DNA of 64,000 nucleotides from Virgibacillus dokdonensis (GCF_900166595.1 NZ_LT745763.1:124001-188000); one strand, 5' to 3'. Positions 1 through 8,985 are shown, numbered from the stretch's first letter. The notes: generated from the sequence alone by a model not told the origin. Made by a program: numbers and translations.

Positions 1-123
1 AACCATATTACACATATTTATCCTGATACACATTCTACTTTTTTGTTAGCTATGGATAACGGAGATCAACTTCCTGTAAGTCAATCGTATTCCAGTTATT
101 TCCGAAAATTATTAGGCTTTTAG
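1..123 (+). CDS. LytTR-type DNA-binding protein, C-terminal end (partial)
   Basis: The window opens inside a reading frame that ends with TAG at 121-123. The 40 visible residues include VSQSYSSYFRKLLGF at the end. This matches the last strand and helix of LytTR DNA-binding domains, where a 'P-V-S-R-x-Y' motif is followed by a short helix. LytTR domains usually form the output half of response regulators that bind direct repeats in promoters. The receiver domain, if any, lies outside the window, so the regulated function cannot be told. Confidence 0.6.
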   Translation, partial: NHITHIYPDTHSTFLLAMDNGDQLPVSQSYSSYFRKLLGF

Positions 124-254
124 GTCTGTGTTTTAAACAATATATATTCTGCTTCAATCCGATTCTATCTATTTCTGTCATAGATCCGCAAATAAGAAAG
201 CGCTTCATATAAAATAGATTGTATATTCTTAATAAAATGGAAAGGGGTCTAGGG

Positions 255-1769
255 ATGGGGAGAAAATTGGATAGAATCGGCGATGCTCGTTTACATGACC
301 GAGTAGTGACTGCGGAAGAAGCAGCATCTTGGATTCAAGATGGTATGACGCTAGGCTTAAGCGGCTTTACCCGGGCAGGGGATGTAAAAGCTGTGCCGAC
401 AGCGCTTATTCACCGAGCTGAAGCGGGTGAAAAACTGAAAGTCAATGTGTTTACAGGCGCCTCTTTAGGCTCTGATATTGACAAAATGATGGCAGATGCA
501 GGTATTATTCATAAACGCTTGCCATTTCAGGCTGATCCGACGATGCGAAAGAAAATAAATGCTGGGGAACATTTATTTGTTGATCATCATCTTTCGCATA
601 CGGCGGAAATGGTAAGAGCAAATGTGTTAGAAAAGGTGGATTACGCCATTTTGGAAGCGATTTCTATAACGGATGACGGGCAGGTCATACCAACTACTTC
701 GATTGGAAATTCGCTTGTCTTTGCGGAACATGCAAAGTCAATAATCATTGAAATCAATACGTCACAATCACAATTATTGGAAGGCGTGCATGATTTATAT
801 AGTCCTAATCAACAGGGGGAACGAGAGCCTATACCGCTCCAAAAAGTTGCAGATCGGATTGGAACAATCGGTATTCCGATTGATATAGAGAAGGTTCGAG
901 GAATTGTATTTACAAACCAGCCAGATTCTCCATCGACGATTGTACAGCCAGATCATGAAACAGAAATAATGGCTAGTCATTTACTGGATTTTTTACGAAA
1001 AGAAATTGCCGAGGGGCGTTTAACAGAACAATTGGCTCCTTTACAATCAGGAATTGGTTCCGTTGCAAATGCGGTGCTTCACGGTATGCTCCAGTCGGAA
1101 TTTAAAAATTTAGAAGTGTATTCGGAAGTGTTGCAGGATGCTGTATTTGATTTAATAGATGCTGGAAAAGTAAGCGTTGCTTCTTGTTGCTCCATAACAT
1201 TATCAGAGCAAAAAATGCAGAATGTTTTTAGCAGGTTTGATGCCTACCGTGATAAAATCATTATGCGTCCGCAAGAAATTTCCAATCATCCGGAAATTAT
1301 TCGTCGCCTAGGTATTATTGCAATTAATACGGCTTTAGAAGCTGATATATACGGAAATGTAAATTCGACACATGTATGTGGAACGAAGATGATGAATGGA
1401 ATTGGCGGTTCCGGTGATTTTGCTAGAAATGCTAGGTTATCCATTTTTGTCACGAAGTCCAATGCAAAAGCAGGCGATATTTCTAGTATTGTGCCATTTG
1501 TATCGCATGTGGATCATACAGAGCATGATGTGGATGTACTTGTTACGGAGCAAGGCTATGCAGATTTAAGAGGTTTAGCTCCGCGAGAGAGGGTTCCATT
1601 AATCGTTGAAAATTGCGCACATCCGATGTATAAAGAGCAATTATGGGAATACTACAGAGACGCTTTACAAGGTGGGGGACAGACACCGCATAATTTGGAA
1701 AAAGCGTTTAGTTGGCATATTAATTTTGCGAAAAATGGGACGATGAGTGAACTAATCGAACAAAAATAA
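255..1769 (+). CDS. Acetyl-CoA hydrolase/transferase family protein (succinate:acetyl-CoA CoA-transferase type)
   Basis: A 504-residue protein of the class I CoA-transferase family, which moves CoA between acetate, succinate or related acids through a glutamyl-CoA thioester. GIGSVANAVLHGM near residue 270 and EVYSEVLQD follow the family pattern; Glu291 fits the catalytic glutamate (Glu294 in AarC). GTKMMNGIGGSGDFARNA is the glycine-rich C-domain loop. I chose the ATG at 255 because AAAGGGGT lies 7 bases upstream; an earlier in-frame ATG at 219 lacks a ribosome site. It stands alone, followed by a terminator. Whether succinate is the true acceptor cannot be read from sequence. Confidence 0.85.
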   Translation: MGRKLDRIGDARLHDRVVTAEEAASWIQDGMTLGLSGFTRAGDVKAVPTALIHRAEAGEKLKVNVFTGASLGSDIDKMMADAGIIHKRLPFQADPTMRKKINAGEHLFVDHHLSHTAEMVRANVLEKVDYAILEAISITDDGQVIPTTSIGNSLVFAEHAKSIIIEINTSQSQLLEGVHDLYSPNQQGEREPIPLQKVADRIGTIGIPIDIEKVRGIVFTNQPDSPSTIVQPDHETEIMASHLLDFLRKEIAEGRLTEQLAPLQSGIGSVANAVLHGMLQSEFKNLEVYSEVLQDAVFDLIDAGKVSVASCCSITLSEQKMQNVFSRFDAYRDKIIMRPQEISNHPEIIRRLGIIAINTALEADIYGNVNSTHVCGTKMMNGIGGSGDFARNARLSIFVTKSNAKAGDISSIVPFVSHVDHTEHDVDVLVTEQGYADLRGLAPRERVPLIVENCAHPMYKEQLWEYYRDALQGGGQTPHNLEKAFSWHINFAKNGTMSELIEQK

Positions 1770-1815
1770 TTTTTTAATAAGCGCATGAAAACAAAGGGGT
1801 TCCAAATAATATAAT

Positions 1816-1857
1816 TATAAGCTTCATTTCTTTATTAGAGAGATGAAGCTTTTTATT
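1816..1857 (+). terminator. Rho-independent terminator after the CoA-transferase gene
   Basis: AAGCTTCAT and ATGAAGCTT form a stem around a short AT-rich loop, followed by TTTTATTT. It lies about 50 bases after the stop codon. Confidence 0.8.
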
Positions 1858-2051
1858 TGCGTTAAGAAGGTATGGAATTTTAATGTTTAAACTTTTGCAT
1901 ATAGATTTGACTAGACGGGTGAAGTGCAGCCATTTGCGTTTTGTAAAGCGCAGTTAAGTGAATGGCAGTAGTTCTTAAAATTTAGATCCTATCGTTGTAT
2001 AGAAAATATAAGTCGTCTATTATGGAAGCTTTACTACATGGAGGTAAAAAT

Positions 2052-2636
2052 ATGCAATCATCAGCAGTGTTTCTTGACCGTGACGGTGTTATTAATGAAG
2101 TATTGTCAGATCGTGTTAAGTTTGTTAATCAGCCAGAAGATTTTTTCCTGTTGCCTAGTGTTGGAGAAGCAATAAAACAGTTTAACATGCTCGGTTATGC
2201 TGTATTTGTTGTAACGAATCAGGGTGGTATTGGCTTAGGTTATATGACGGAGGATGATTTAACGAACGTTCATCAAAGAATGACAGAAGAATTGGCAATT
2301 CACGGTGCAGTAATTGATGCTATTGCGTATTGCCCGCATAAACCACATGCGGGATGTGCTTGCAGAAAGCCACATCCGACTATGATTGAACGATTAGCTA
2401 AGAAGTATCAGATTGATTTACCGGCTAGTTATATGATTGGCGACCGGCATGTTGATATGGAAACGGGGAAAAAAGCTGGTTTAACCTCCATACTGGTCGG
2501 GGGAAGAGAAGAGGATATGCGAGATGCGGATATGGTGTTTCCGAATTTATCGTATGTTGCTACCTATTTAACAGGATTTCAGGTCAGGTATAAAGGAAAA
2601 AAGGCAAGTTCTGCACGGAATGAATTAAAAAAGTAA
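2052..2636 (+). CDS. HAD-IIIA phosphatase, GmhB/histidinol-phosphatase-like
   Basis: A 194-residue HAD-superfamily phosphatase. FLDRDGVINE near the N-terminus is the DxDG nucleophile motif, VVTNQGGIG gives motif II, and GDRHVDMETGKKAG is the acidic motif IV. CPHKPHAGCACRKPHP is the zinc loop typical of GmhB (D-glycero-D-manno-heptose 1,7-bisphosphate 7-phosphatase) and HisB-N enzymes. The true start is ATG 2052, with GGAGGT 8 bases upstream; 19 extra in-frame codons lie 5' of it. No heptose-pathway genes are nearby, so the substrate is open. The last 20 residues are rich in Lys and look like a tail beyond the family core. Confidence 0.85.
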   Translation: MQSSAVFLDRDGVINEVLSDRVKFVNQPEDFFLLPSVGEAIKQFNMLGYAVFVVTNQGGIGLGYMTEDDLTNVHQRMTEELAIHGAVIDAIAYCPHKPHAGCACRKPHPTMIERLAKKYQIDLPASYMIGDRHVDMETGKKAGLTSILVGGREEDMRDADMVFPNLSYVATYLTGFQVRYKGKKASSARNELKK

Positions 2637-2663
2637 AACACATCAAACCTTTTTAAGCATGTA

Positions 2664-2716
2664 TAAAAAGAGGCAACCTCCATTTATCAGGGCTCGAGGT
2701 TGCCTTGCATTTTCGT
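2664..2716. terminator. Bidirectional terminator between converging genes
   Basis: GGCAACCTC (from 2672) pairs with GAGGTTGCC (to 2704). On the minus strand the stem is followed by TTTTTAT, and on the plus strand by a weaker T-rich tail. It serves the gene ending at 2636 and htpX ending at 2778. Confidence 0.8.
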
Positions 2717-2777
2717 TTAACACATTTCAATACAAGAATAGCATGATCGGTGCGATTCTTCTCAGACGTACTTAAGT

Positions 2778-3653
2778 TTAAGATAAGCGAGCAATTCGTT
2801 CATCTAAGCTTGGGTGTGTTGAAAATATAGACGCTTTCTTATTACCGTTAATTTTTAATGTAGCAATAGCTTGTTCTTCCTGACGTACACGATTGGAATA
2901 CAACTTTAATGCTTCTAATGAATGACGCATTTTATCTTTTCCTGCTAAGTCAGCCCCACCTTTGTCAGCATGAAATTCTCTGTGTCTGGAATAAGCAAAT
3001 ACAAGGAGACTACCAAGTGCAGAAAAGATGATCTGGAAGAAGATAATCGCTAGAAAATGCACAATAGGCGCTATTTCTTCTTTTACAAAACGAGTCACAA
3101 TGAAAGCCGCGATGCGCGCAAGGAAGACGACAAAGGTATTTACAACCCCTTGCAGTAATGTCATTGTTACCATATCGCCATTGGCAATGTGTGCAACTTC
3201 ATGGGCAATCACCCCTTCAATAGCGTCATCATCCATTTCCTGTAATAAACCACTTGATACAGCAACAAGTGACCGTTTCTTAGTAGGCCCTGTAGCAAAC
3301 GCATTTACTTCTCTTGCTTGATAAATCCCTACTTCAGGCATGTGCATTATTCCGGCAGCACGCGATAGACGATGTACTTTATCAACAATTTGTCGCTCTT
3401 GCGCGTTCAAATTGCCATTAGGATCTAGCACCTGTACACCCATCATTTTTTTGGCCATCCAACGAGACAACCCTAATGAGATAAAAGATCCTGTGAAACC
3501 AATAATGGCACTGAAAATGAGTAATGTACCAAGTTGTAATTGCCCATTCTCACCAATATAATTCCATGTTCCAGGTATTAGCATAAAAATAATACTAATC
3601 GTTAACAGCACTAAAACGTTTGTTAATAAAAAATAGAAAATTCTTTTTCCCAT
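2778..3653 (-). CDS. htpX: Membrane zinc metalloprotease HtpX
   Basis: A 291-residue M48B protease that degrades misfolded membrane proteins. Two N-terminal membrane segments (about residues 4-24 and 35-55) are followed by [10 protein letters not shown], where His151, Glu152 and His155 form the zinc site; Glu226 in REFHADKGG is the third ligand. Two more hydrophobic segments lie around residues 165-215. I placed the start at MGKRIF because GGGAG lies 8 bases upstream and HtpX proteins normally begin this way; a GTG 14 codons earlier is also in frame. Single-gene unit, expected at the cytoplasmic membrane facing the cytosol. Confidence 0.95.
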   Translation of the reverse strand: MGKRIFYFLLTNVLVLLTISIIFMLIPGTWNYIGENGQLQLGTLLIFSAIIGFTGSFISLGLSRWMAKKMMGVQVLDPNGNLNAQERQIVDKVHRLSRAAGIMHMPEVGIYQAREVNAFATGPTKKRSLVAVSSGLLQEMDDDAIEGVIAHEVAHIANGDMVTMTLLQGVVNTFVVFLARIAAFIVTRFVKEEIAPIVHFLAIIFFQIIFSALGSLLVFAYSRHREFHADKGGADLAGKDKMRHSLEALKLYSNRVRQEEQAIATLKINGNKKASIFSTHPSLDERIARLS

Positions 3654-3897
3654 CCACAATGCTCCCTTTTTTATGAGATTAATGTTTTTAGACACTTGTC
3701 ACAATGCTATTATAGATTGTTTTTTTAAAGGTAACAACAAATAGTAAGTAAAAATTTAGCGTTATAGGCAAACCACCAGCCGTCGTGCGGAGCGTGAGTC
3801 TCCCTCCGTTATGAAAGCTACTTGTCCCTATGTAAGTTTTTACATAAGTATCAGATGCTTTCAGAAAACGATGACTTTTGTCATAAAGATCGTTTAT

Positions 3898-3945
3898 TTG
3901 ACAAACGTATTTGAATAGGGTATTTTAGTTACATAAAGTAACCTA
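3898..3945 (+). promoter_or_regulatory. Sigma-A promoter with a TTAC-N5-GTAA inverted repeat
   Basis: TTGACA (3898-3903) and TATTTT (3921-3926) are 17 bases apart. Just downstream TTAC (3929-3932) and GTAA (3938-3941) form an inverted repeat with a 5-base spacer, inside the larger TAGTTAC...GTAACCTA dyad. TTAC-N5-GTAA is the form I recall for the CatR/YodB quinone-sensing repressors of Bacillus subtilis. The promoter points toward the quinone reductase at 5793, now separated from it by an IS element. Confidence 0.5.
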
Positions 3946-4172
3946 GTTATAAAGTGAACCTTTAATGTAGGCGAGTGTTTTCTCCTCTATTCGTTCCTTG
4001 TTGAAATAGGAAGTATATAGTAGACGTTCCGTATGCGCGCTTACCATGAAAAAGATAGGGATACAATAACTACGTTGCTTTGTAATAAATTGCAGCAGGA
4101 ATGGAAAGTTTAGAACTAGATAAGGATCATATTTCTCTATTTTGATAAAACTTCTATCCAATCTAGCAAGAA

Positions 4173-5765
4173 GAGAGTGTAAAATATTTTGTGTAAATAG
4201 AAATACCAATTAAACAAGTTCATAGAAAAAGGAAGACCCTTTTTGTAGAATAAAGTTAGCACACAAAATTCACAGAAAAGAGGTCTTCCCTATGAACCAT
4301 CTTACTACAGATTTAATTGAAGCACTAGCAAAAAAACAAGATATTGAAGAAGTTTTTCGCCGTCATCTAGAAGAAGCTATTAACCAATTACTAAAGCATG
4401 AATTAACTGTATTTCTGGATTACGAACCGTATGAACGCAAGGGAGTTCATTCAGGTAACTCTCGTAATGGGTTTTATGACCGTACTTTTAAGACGGAGTA
4501 CGGTGAGCTACAACTTCGTATACCAAGGGATAGGAACGGAGAATTTCAACAACAAACAGTGGCTCCATATAAGCGTTCTAATGACACGCTGGAACAGTTT
4601 GTTATTCACCTTTATGAAAAGGGAATCACAACAGATGAAATCGCACATCTAATCGAACGAATGTACGGACATCATTACACCAAACAGACCGTATCTAACT
4701 TAACAAAATTGGTAGCAGAAGATGTACAAGCATTTCATGAACGTAAATTAGAAAACCGTTACGCATGCATTTACTTAGATGCTACTCAAATCCCTATCCG
4801 TCGTAACACGGTAGAGAAAGAGTCTGTATATATTGCAATTGGGATCACGGAAGACGGCATAAAAGAAGTATTAGACTTTACTATTGCACCAACAGAATCC
4901 GCACACGTATGGGAAGAATTGATGCAGGAACTATATCAGCGTGGTGTTGCAGACGTTCTGCTCTTCATCTCAGACGGTCTAACTGGCATGACAGATGCTA
5001 TTCACCGTGTCTATCCTAAAGCAAAGCATCAGGTGTGCTGTGTCCATGTTGCCCGCAATATTGCTAAGAAGGTTCGTGTCAAAGACCGTGCAGAGATACT
5101 TAGTGACTTTAAAACGGTTTATCATGCCATAGACAAAAAAGAAGCCCTACAAGCGTTAGAACAGTTTCAAAGCAAATGGGAAAAGACATATCCACGTGTC
5201 ATTGACGCAGTTGTAAAAAATGAACAATTATTAACATTTTATGAGTTCCCTGCCTCTATTCGACGGAGTATCTATTCGACAAATTTAATTGAAGCCTTCA
5301 ATAAAGAAATAAAGAGATACGTCAAACGAAAAGAGCAGTTTCCAAACAAGGAGGCTTTAGAACGTTTTCTTGTCACGCGATTTCTAGAGTATAATCATAA
5401 ATTCAGCATGCGCTGCCATCGAGGCTTTGATCAGGCAAAATCTGAATTAGTTGCCTTGTTCGAATCTCTGGAAAATGGGACTTAGAACCCGCCATCCTTG
5501 ACCTTGTTTACGGTCGTGGTGTATATCTACTGGCGGGTGCAGAAAATATAGCCACATAAGGCTCCACCCGCTTTTTTATGGTACCACGACCGTACTCTTC
5601 TATACTCTCGCTGGCAGGGTCCCCTATGCCCAACACAGCGAATCACAAAGAAGAGGCACAAGGTCAAGGACAAGCAGCTAACGCTGTGGCTATAGAGATT
5701 TCCTGATTATTTATTCAGAGTTAACATCTACAAAAGGGGATTTACACAAAATTATTGACACACCC
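4173..5765 (+). mobile_element. IS256-family insertion sequence, complete, with 8-bp target duplication
   Basis: The ends are imperfect inverted repeats: GTGT..A..TTTTGTGTAAAT at 4177-4198 matches the reverse complement of the right end (5740-5761) at about 19 of 22 positions. The 8 bases on each side are identical, AGCAAGAA at 4165-4172 and 5766-5773, which is the duplication size of IS256-type elements. The element is about 1593 bp with one transposase gene and about 280 bp of noncoding right end that contains a hairpin region. An intact frame and a perfect target duplication suggest recent insertion. Confidence 0.92.
4292..5485 (+). CDS. IS256-family (Mutator-type) transposase
   Basis: A 397-residue DDE transposase of the MULE/IS256 group. 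YKRSNDTLEQFVIHLYEKG and the following helix-turn-helix-like stretch are typical of the N-terminal half. The catalytic acids fit YLDATQ (first Asp, near residue 165), FISDGLTGM (second Asp, near 230) and TNLIEAFNKEIKR (Glu, near 335). CCVHVARN after the second Asp is the C-x2-H-type signature of the family. Full length and without stops, so probably active. RBS AGAGGT precedes the ATG. Confidence 0.95.
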   Translation: MNHLTTDLIEALAKKQDIEEVFRRHLEEAINQLLKHELTVFLDYEPYERKGVHSGNSRNGFYDRTFKTEYGELQLRIPRDRNGEFQQQTVAPYKRSNDTLEQFVIHLYEKGITTDEIAHLIERMYGHHYTKQTVSNLTKLVAEDVQAFHERKLENRYACIYLDATQIPIRRNTVEKESVYIAIGITEDGIKEVLDFTIAPTESAHVWEELMQELYQRGVADVLLFISDGLTGMTDAIHRVYPKAKHQVCCVHVARNIAKKVRVKDRAEILSDFKTVYHAIDKKEALQALEQFQSKWEKTYPRVIDAVVKNEQLLTFYEFPASIRRSIYSTNLIEAFNKEIKRYVKRKEQFPNKEALERFLVTRFLEYNHKFSMRCHRGFDQAKSELVALFESLENGT

Positions 5766-5792
5766 AGCAAGAAAAATAAAGGAGACAATATT

Positions 5793-6395
5793 ATGGAAAA
5801 AGTAAAATTAGCAGTCATTTATTACAGTTCTACAGGAATTAACTATCAACTAGCGAACTGGGCAAAAGAAGCAGCAAGTGAAGCAGGTGCAGAAGTAAGG
5901 CTTGTAAAGGTTCCAGAGCTTGCACCAAAAGAGGCAATCGCAGCTAATCCAGCATGGCAAGCCCATGTTGAGGAAACAAAAAATATATCCGAAGCTACTT
6001 CAGACGATATTGAATGGGCAGATGCCATTATTTTCTCTACACCAACGCGGTTTGGTAATGTCGCTTCACAGATGAAGCAATTTGTAGATATGCAAGGTGG
6101 CCTTTGGGCAGCTGGTAAAACAGCTAATAAAGTTGTAAGTGCAATGGCTTCTGCTTCTAATCCACATGGTGGGCATGAAGCGACCGTTTTATCTTTATAT
6201 ACATCCATGATGCACTGGGGTGCAATCATTGTATCACCAGGATATACAAATGAAGTTGCTTTTACATCAGGGGGAAATCCGTATGGTGTTAGCGTAACAC
6301 AAGGACAAGACGGAAAAATGGTAGAAGATGTTGAAGAAGCTGTGAAGCATCAAGCAAGACGTACGATTGATGTAGCTAAAAAAATGAAAGCTTAA
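5793..6395 (+). CDS. NAD(P)H:quinone oxidoreductase, WrbA type
   Basis: A 200-residue flavodoxin-fold protein. YYSSTG near the N-terminus is the FMN phosphate loop; PTRFGNVASQMKQFVDMQG and HGGHEATVLSLYTSMMHWG are hallmark WrbA segments that bind FMN and form the tetramer. WrbA reduces quinones by two electrons with NAD(P)H, avoiding semiquinone radicals. RBS AAAGGAG lies 8 bases upstream. The IS256 element ends 27 bases before the ATG, so the native promoter (near 3900) is now separated from this gene and expression may depend on the element. Confidence 0.92.
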   Translation: MEKVKLAVIYYSSTGINYQLANWAKEAASEAGAEVRLVKVPELAPKEAIAANPAWQAHVEETKNISEATSDDIEWADAIIFSTPTRFGNVASQMKQFVDMQGGLWAAGKTANKVVSAMASASNPHGGHEATVLSLYTSMMHWGAIIVSPGYTNEVAFTSGGNPYGVSVTQGQDGKMVEDVEEAVKHQARRTIDVAKKMKA

Positions 6396-6440
6396 GGTAA
6401 AAAAAAGCAGCTGTTTAAACAGATACTATACCCCTATTTT

Positions 6441-6479
6441 TACGACTGATTCATTCTTTATTGGGTCAGTCGTTTTTTT
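6441..6479 (+). terminator. Terminator after the WrbA-type gene
   Basis: ACGACTGA and TCAGTCGT form an 8-bp stem around an 18-base AT-rich loop, followed by TTTTTTT. Confidence 0.85.
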
Positions 6480-6484
6480 ACACT

Positions 6485-6575
6485 ATAGGAAAGTATAAAA
6501 GTTTAAAGGTTTATAGTATAAGAAAAACTATGCCATTCGCCATAAGACTTGGCGACAAGCCAAGTTTTTCTAATA
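6485..6575 (+). repeat. Family B dispersed repeat, copy 1
   Basis: Begins with GGAAAGTATAAAA, contains GTATAAGAAAAACTATGCC and CGCCATAAGACTTGGCGAC, and ends in a hairpin (ACTTGGC 6547-6553 with GCCAAGT 6559-6565) followed by TTTTCTAAT. The same block recurs between many genes in this window. Confidence 0.75.
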
Positions 6576-6862
6576 ATGGCTCTGTTAAAGGTAAATGTTG
6601 ATGTTTGAAACTTAAGGTGTGCCTACTAAATATCTAGACAACATCTTACTTGGTTTTTAAATTATTGGTAGCCGTAGCAATGAAAGCACTAAACACAATA
6701 TGAAAGAGTTCCTTTTGTCATCATTTGTATTTGAAATGAAGGATACTTGTGATAGTTTGCGGCTTTCAAAATTCACTATGACATTTAGCCTTTGAAGGAA
6801 CTTTTATTAAAACTTAATCGTAATAAGAATAAATAAACAAAATTTGATTAGGGGTGATATAA

Positions 6863-7024
6863 ATGTTTGGAGAAGAACCTAAGTGTACTAAATGCGGTAA
6901 ACAAATCAAAGGTGACGATGTTGTTTTTATAAAAATGCGCTACCCAAAGCGTAAAGGGATGACAGAAATAAAAGCGTATTTAAAAAACGAAGGAAGTTTC
7001 ATATGTGGAGAATGTTTCCATTAA
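6863..7024 (+). CDS. Small two-CxxC zinc-ribbon-like protein
   Basis: A 53-residue protein with C-T-K-C near the N-terminus (residues 8-11) and C-G-E-C near the C-terminus (48-51), separated by a basic stretch, MRYPKRKGMTEIKAYLKNEG. This spacing fits a small zinc ribbon. Similar short proteins occur in many Bacillus species, often with misleading transporter names. RBS AGGGGTG is 8 bases upstream of the ATG. The function is unknown; treble-clef size and charge would suit nucleic-acid or protein binding. It is the intact left edge of a patch of damaged small genes. Confidence 0.75.
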   Translation: MFGEEPKCTKCGKQIKGDDVVFIKMRYPKRKGMTEIKAYLKNEGSFICGECFH

Positions 7025-7446
7025 AAATCAAACTAATTTGATGAAATTGACATATGTAAAACAGGAATGGGGCTCATATAAAACAGATTTTCCTATATTC
7101 CTATTTAAAACAACATGCAACATGAACAAAGTCACTATAAATAAGCAACTACGAATAGTATTCAAGCTTTATAAAACCCTTATGCAATTATCTCTTCCTT
7201 TTTTGAGTAAGTAATATTCCTTCCATGTTTCATATATTAATTGAATAAACTTGTTATACTTCCCTAAGACGAATATAGTAAAAGCAAAAACGATGGCGTT
7301 CTTCCGCTGTAAGAATTGGGGATAAAACAAGGTTTGTTAACAACAAATATAATATTGATAAATAATTTTATATGTTTTTGTAATCAATGATTAATTTAAC
7401 TATAATTGGATGAATTATGTTTCATTTTCTTTGAAAGGGGAGGTAT
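7025..7446. other. Gene-free stretch with a degenerate family B repeat
   Basis: No supported gene. At about 7273-7341 the sequence GATGGCGTTCTTCCGCTG, then AATTGGGGATAAAACAAGG, resembles the body and hairpin of the family B repeat in worn form. Confidence 0.4.
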
Positions 7447-7689
7447 ATGATAAATTTTATAAAGTTGAATCTAGTAAGTATTATATATGCGTTTATAGCA
7501 CTTATTCCCATTCAACTTATTGGTAACGTCTATCGAATAAATCGGCTTACAGGTTGGAAGATAGCGACAATAAATACAATTACTGCTGTCGTAATCATCA
7601 TTGAATTTATAGTTGGTACAATTTTGATACTCATCAGCTTTTTCATCGTTATCGGTATGAATCAAATCTCCTTCTTCCAAATCAGATAA
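7447..7689 (+). CDS. Small hydrophobic membrane protein, probably truncated and fused at its 3' end
   Basis: An 80-residue frame with an excellent ribosome site (AAGGGGAGG, 5 bases before ATG). Residues 8-30 and 41-70 are strongly hydrophobic, giving two membrane segments with basic residues between them. From about base 7630 the DNA is the antisense of a sequence that recurs at 9225-9460, so the last 20 codons probably come from a rearrangement junction, not the original gene. No family recognised. Confidence 0.4.
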   Translation: MINFIKLNLVSIIYAFIALIPIQLIGNVYRINRLTGWKIATINTITAVVIIIEFIVGTILILISFFIVIGMNQISFFQIR

Positions 7690-7911
7690 ACTTATTAAAT
7701 TCTTTTCTTCATCATCAGTCATGAAATCCGTATCTTTTACTGGATACTTTGCAATTTCATCAATCGCATACTGTATGTCCGAATTTTGTTCATTTTTTTG
7801 CTTTATAATCTGTGTTTTCACGTTAGGGTCATAATCCAATTTCATCGCTTCGCCAGAATTCAATTCCATTGGTTTTGATTCACATAGTTTTTGGCTTCGC
7901 TCAAAACGCAA
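7630..7911 (-). pseudogene. Acidic protein remnant, copy 1 of a duplicated gene
   Basis: On the minus strand an open stretch reads AIDEIAKYPVKDTDFM and then SLSDLEEGDLIHTDNDEKADE. Both stretches recur, damaged, at 9175-9465. There is no ATG with a ribosome site at the 5' end (the frame opens near 7911, right beside the next gene), and after KADE the frame runs into the antisense of the hydrophobic gene at 7447. I read it as a 5'- and 3'-truncated copy. Function unknown; the acidic, helix-rich makeup would fit an immunity or antitoxin-like partner, but that is only a guess. Confidence 0.4.
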
Positions 7912-7920
7912 AAACTACTA

Positions 7921-8172
7921 TTAATTTTCCCCTTTTATTCTTAACGATAAAACAATAAATATAACACCTAAAATTCCCGATAAAATAGATATTATAATAG
8001 GTGTATTTCCAATTTCTTTTAAAGCAGTTCCAAAAATACCATATTCCGAATCCCAACCCACACCCTCTGTAGTTAAGGTTTCTGAATAAATAGAAGCCGA
8101 AATTAGCATTGAACCATAAATAATAGCACTAACTAAAATTAATATTCCACCTATATATGTTTTTTTCATCAT
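7921..8172 (-). CDS. Small membrane protein with two membrane segments
   Basis: An 83-residue protein. Residues 5-27 (YIGGILILVSAIIYGSMLI and on) and 58-78 (IIISILSGILGVIFIVLSL) are membrane segments; the loop between them is polar with a Trp-Asp-Ser turn. AGGAGGG lies 6 bases before ATG-ATG. The promoter-proximal DNA up to this ribosome site is a family C repeat, so the repeat seems to supply the translation signal. Similar small proteins of unknown role occur in bacilli. No enzyme motif is visible. Confidence 0.7.
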   Translation of the reverse strand: MMKKTYIGGILILVSAIIYGSMLISASIYSETLTTEGVGWDSEYGIFGTALKEIGNTPIIISILSGILGVIFIVLSLRIKGEN

Positions 8173-8175
8173 ATA

Positions 8176-8445
8176 CCCTCCTCGTATAGATGTTTAGGCA
8201 TTACTTTCGCCTTCTCAATCTTGAGTCATTCATAAAAATTGTTCTGCTAGTGCACCCGTTACTTTTCACTACAGGCGGACGCTTTCCGCGGGCATGGCTT
8301 GAGCCCTCCTCGCTCACAAAAACCGTTCGCTGTGGGGTCTCAAGACTCATGCTTTCCCCGCTGGAGTCGCCGCCTTCCGTTCCAAGTAACTTGGTTTGGA
8401 ATTCATGAATGTGTAAAGACCTTAAATAATATGTCAAATACCTTA
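8176..8445 (-). repeat. Family C dispersed repeat, copy 1
   Basis: Reverse complement of the copy at 16935-17290. Shared blocks include GTGCACTAGCAGA, CAAGTAAC near GGAACG, the GC-rich CGCTTTCCGCGGGC segment, and the end TGCCTAAACAT...CTATA..AGGAGG. On the minus strand the repeat ends in the Shine-Dalgarno sequence of the gene at 8172. The rest, to about 8578, holds no gene I can support. Confidence 0.7.
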
Positions 8446-8584
8446 GACGTTCCGTGATGTTCCTAGATAATGGTTTTAGGATCATTTGAGGCAATTCTTT
8501 TTCCTCCTGCGGGCATAATAACCGCATTACTAAGACTGTTTCCCAGTGTGCGTTTCGACCTTCATATTTATTTATCAAATGTTG

Positions 8585-8884
8585 TTATTTTTTTAATTCC
8601 TTTATTACATCGATAGGATGTATGGAATATTCCTCTTTACCTACACCTTGTTCATTTGTATAAGGCATACATAGTTTAGCAAACTTTTCTTCATCTTCTA
8701 CTAAAGCAACATAAGTTGTATATCCTTCAAAATCTGATGGAAAAAGATCTGCTTCTCCAATTTTATTATTTAAAGCTTCATCAATTGCATTTTTTAACTC
8801 GAGTAAACCTTATGATTCCATGTACCAAGAAATTTGAGCATATATATTACAAATACCCAAATGGTCTACATCAGAAGAAGACAT
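8585..8884 (-). pseudogene. Small acidic protein gene broken by an in-frame stop
   Basis: A 99-codon frame starting at ATG 8884, with RBS AGAGGTGAG, and ending TAA at 8585. Codon 25 is TAA; before it the product reads MSSSDVDHLGICNIYAQISW and on, after it LKNAIDEALNNKIGEADLFP and then EDEEKFAKLCMPYTNEQGVG to IKELKK. Codon use stays protein-like on both sides of the stop, so this is a recently inactivated gene or a sequencing error. No family recognised. Its size and acidity resemble immunity proteins of polymorphic toxin loci, which I offer only as a hypothesis. Confidence 0.6.
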
Positions 8885-8985
8885 TAAAACTCACCTCTTA
8901 TACTTTTATATCATAATATCAAATATTGATAAAAAAGTAATTAAAATTTTTAAAAAAACTTGTTGTTTTAAAAGAAAATCTAAAA

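Noticed and set aside
3943..4209. An 88-codon minus-strand frame that reads through the left edge of the IS256 element
   Set aside because: Its first codons lie inside the IS, and without the IS the frame stops at once near the reductase start; no ribosome site. It is a chance frame.
6590..6640. GGCTCTGTTAAAGG as the end of another insertion sequence
   Set aside because: The motif resembles IS ends, but I found no matching inverted end and no transposase remnant nearby.
7471..7911. A full 146-residue minus-strand protein
   Set aside because: Its C-terminal third is antisense to a hydrophobic frame with a good ribosome site and is rich in Asn, Tyr and Cys, as antisense frames often are. Only the 7630-7911 part shows repeat evidence, so I listed it as a remnant.
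8201..8578. A 125-codon minus-strand frame
   Set aside because: It runs through the family C repeat; the product is basic and low in protein character, and the other copy does not keep it.
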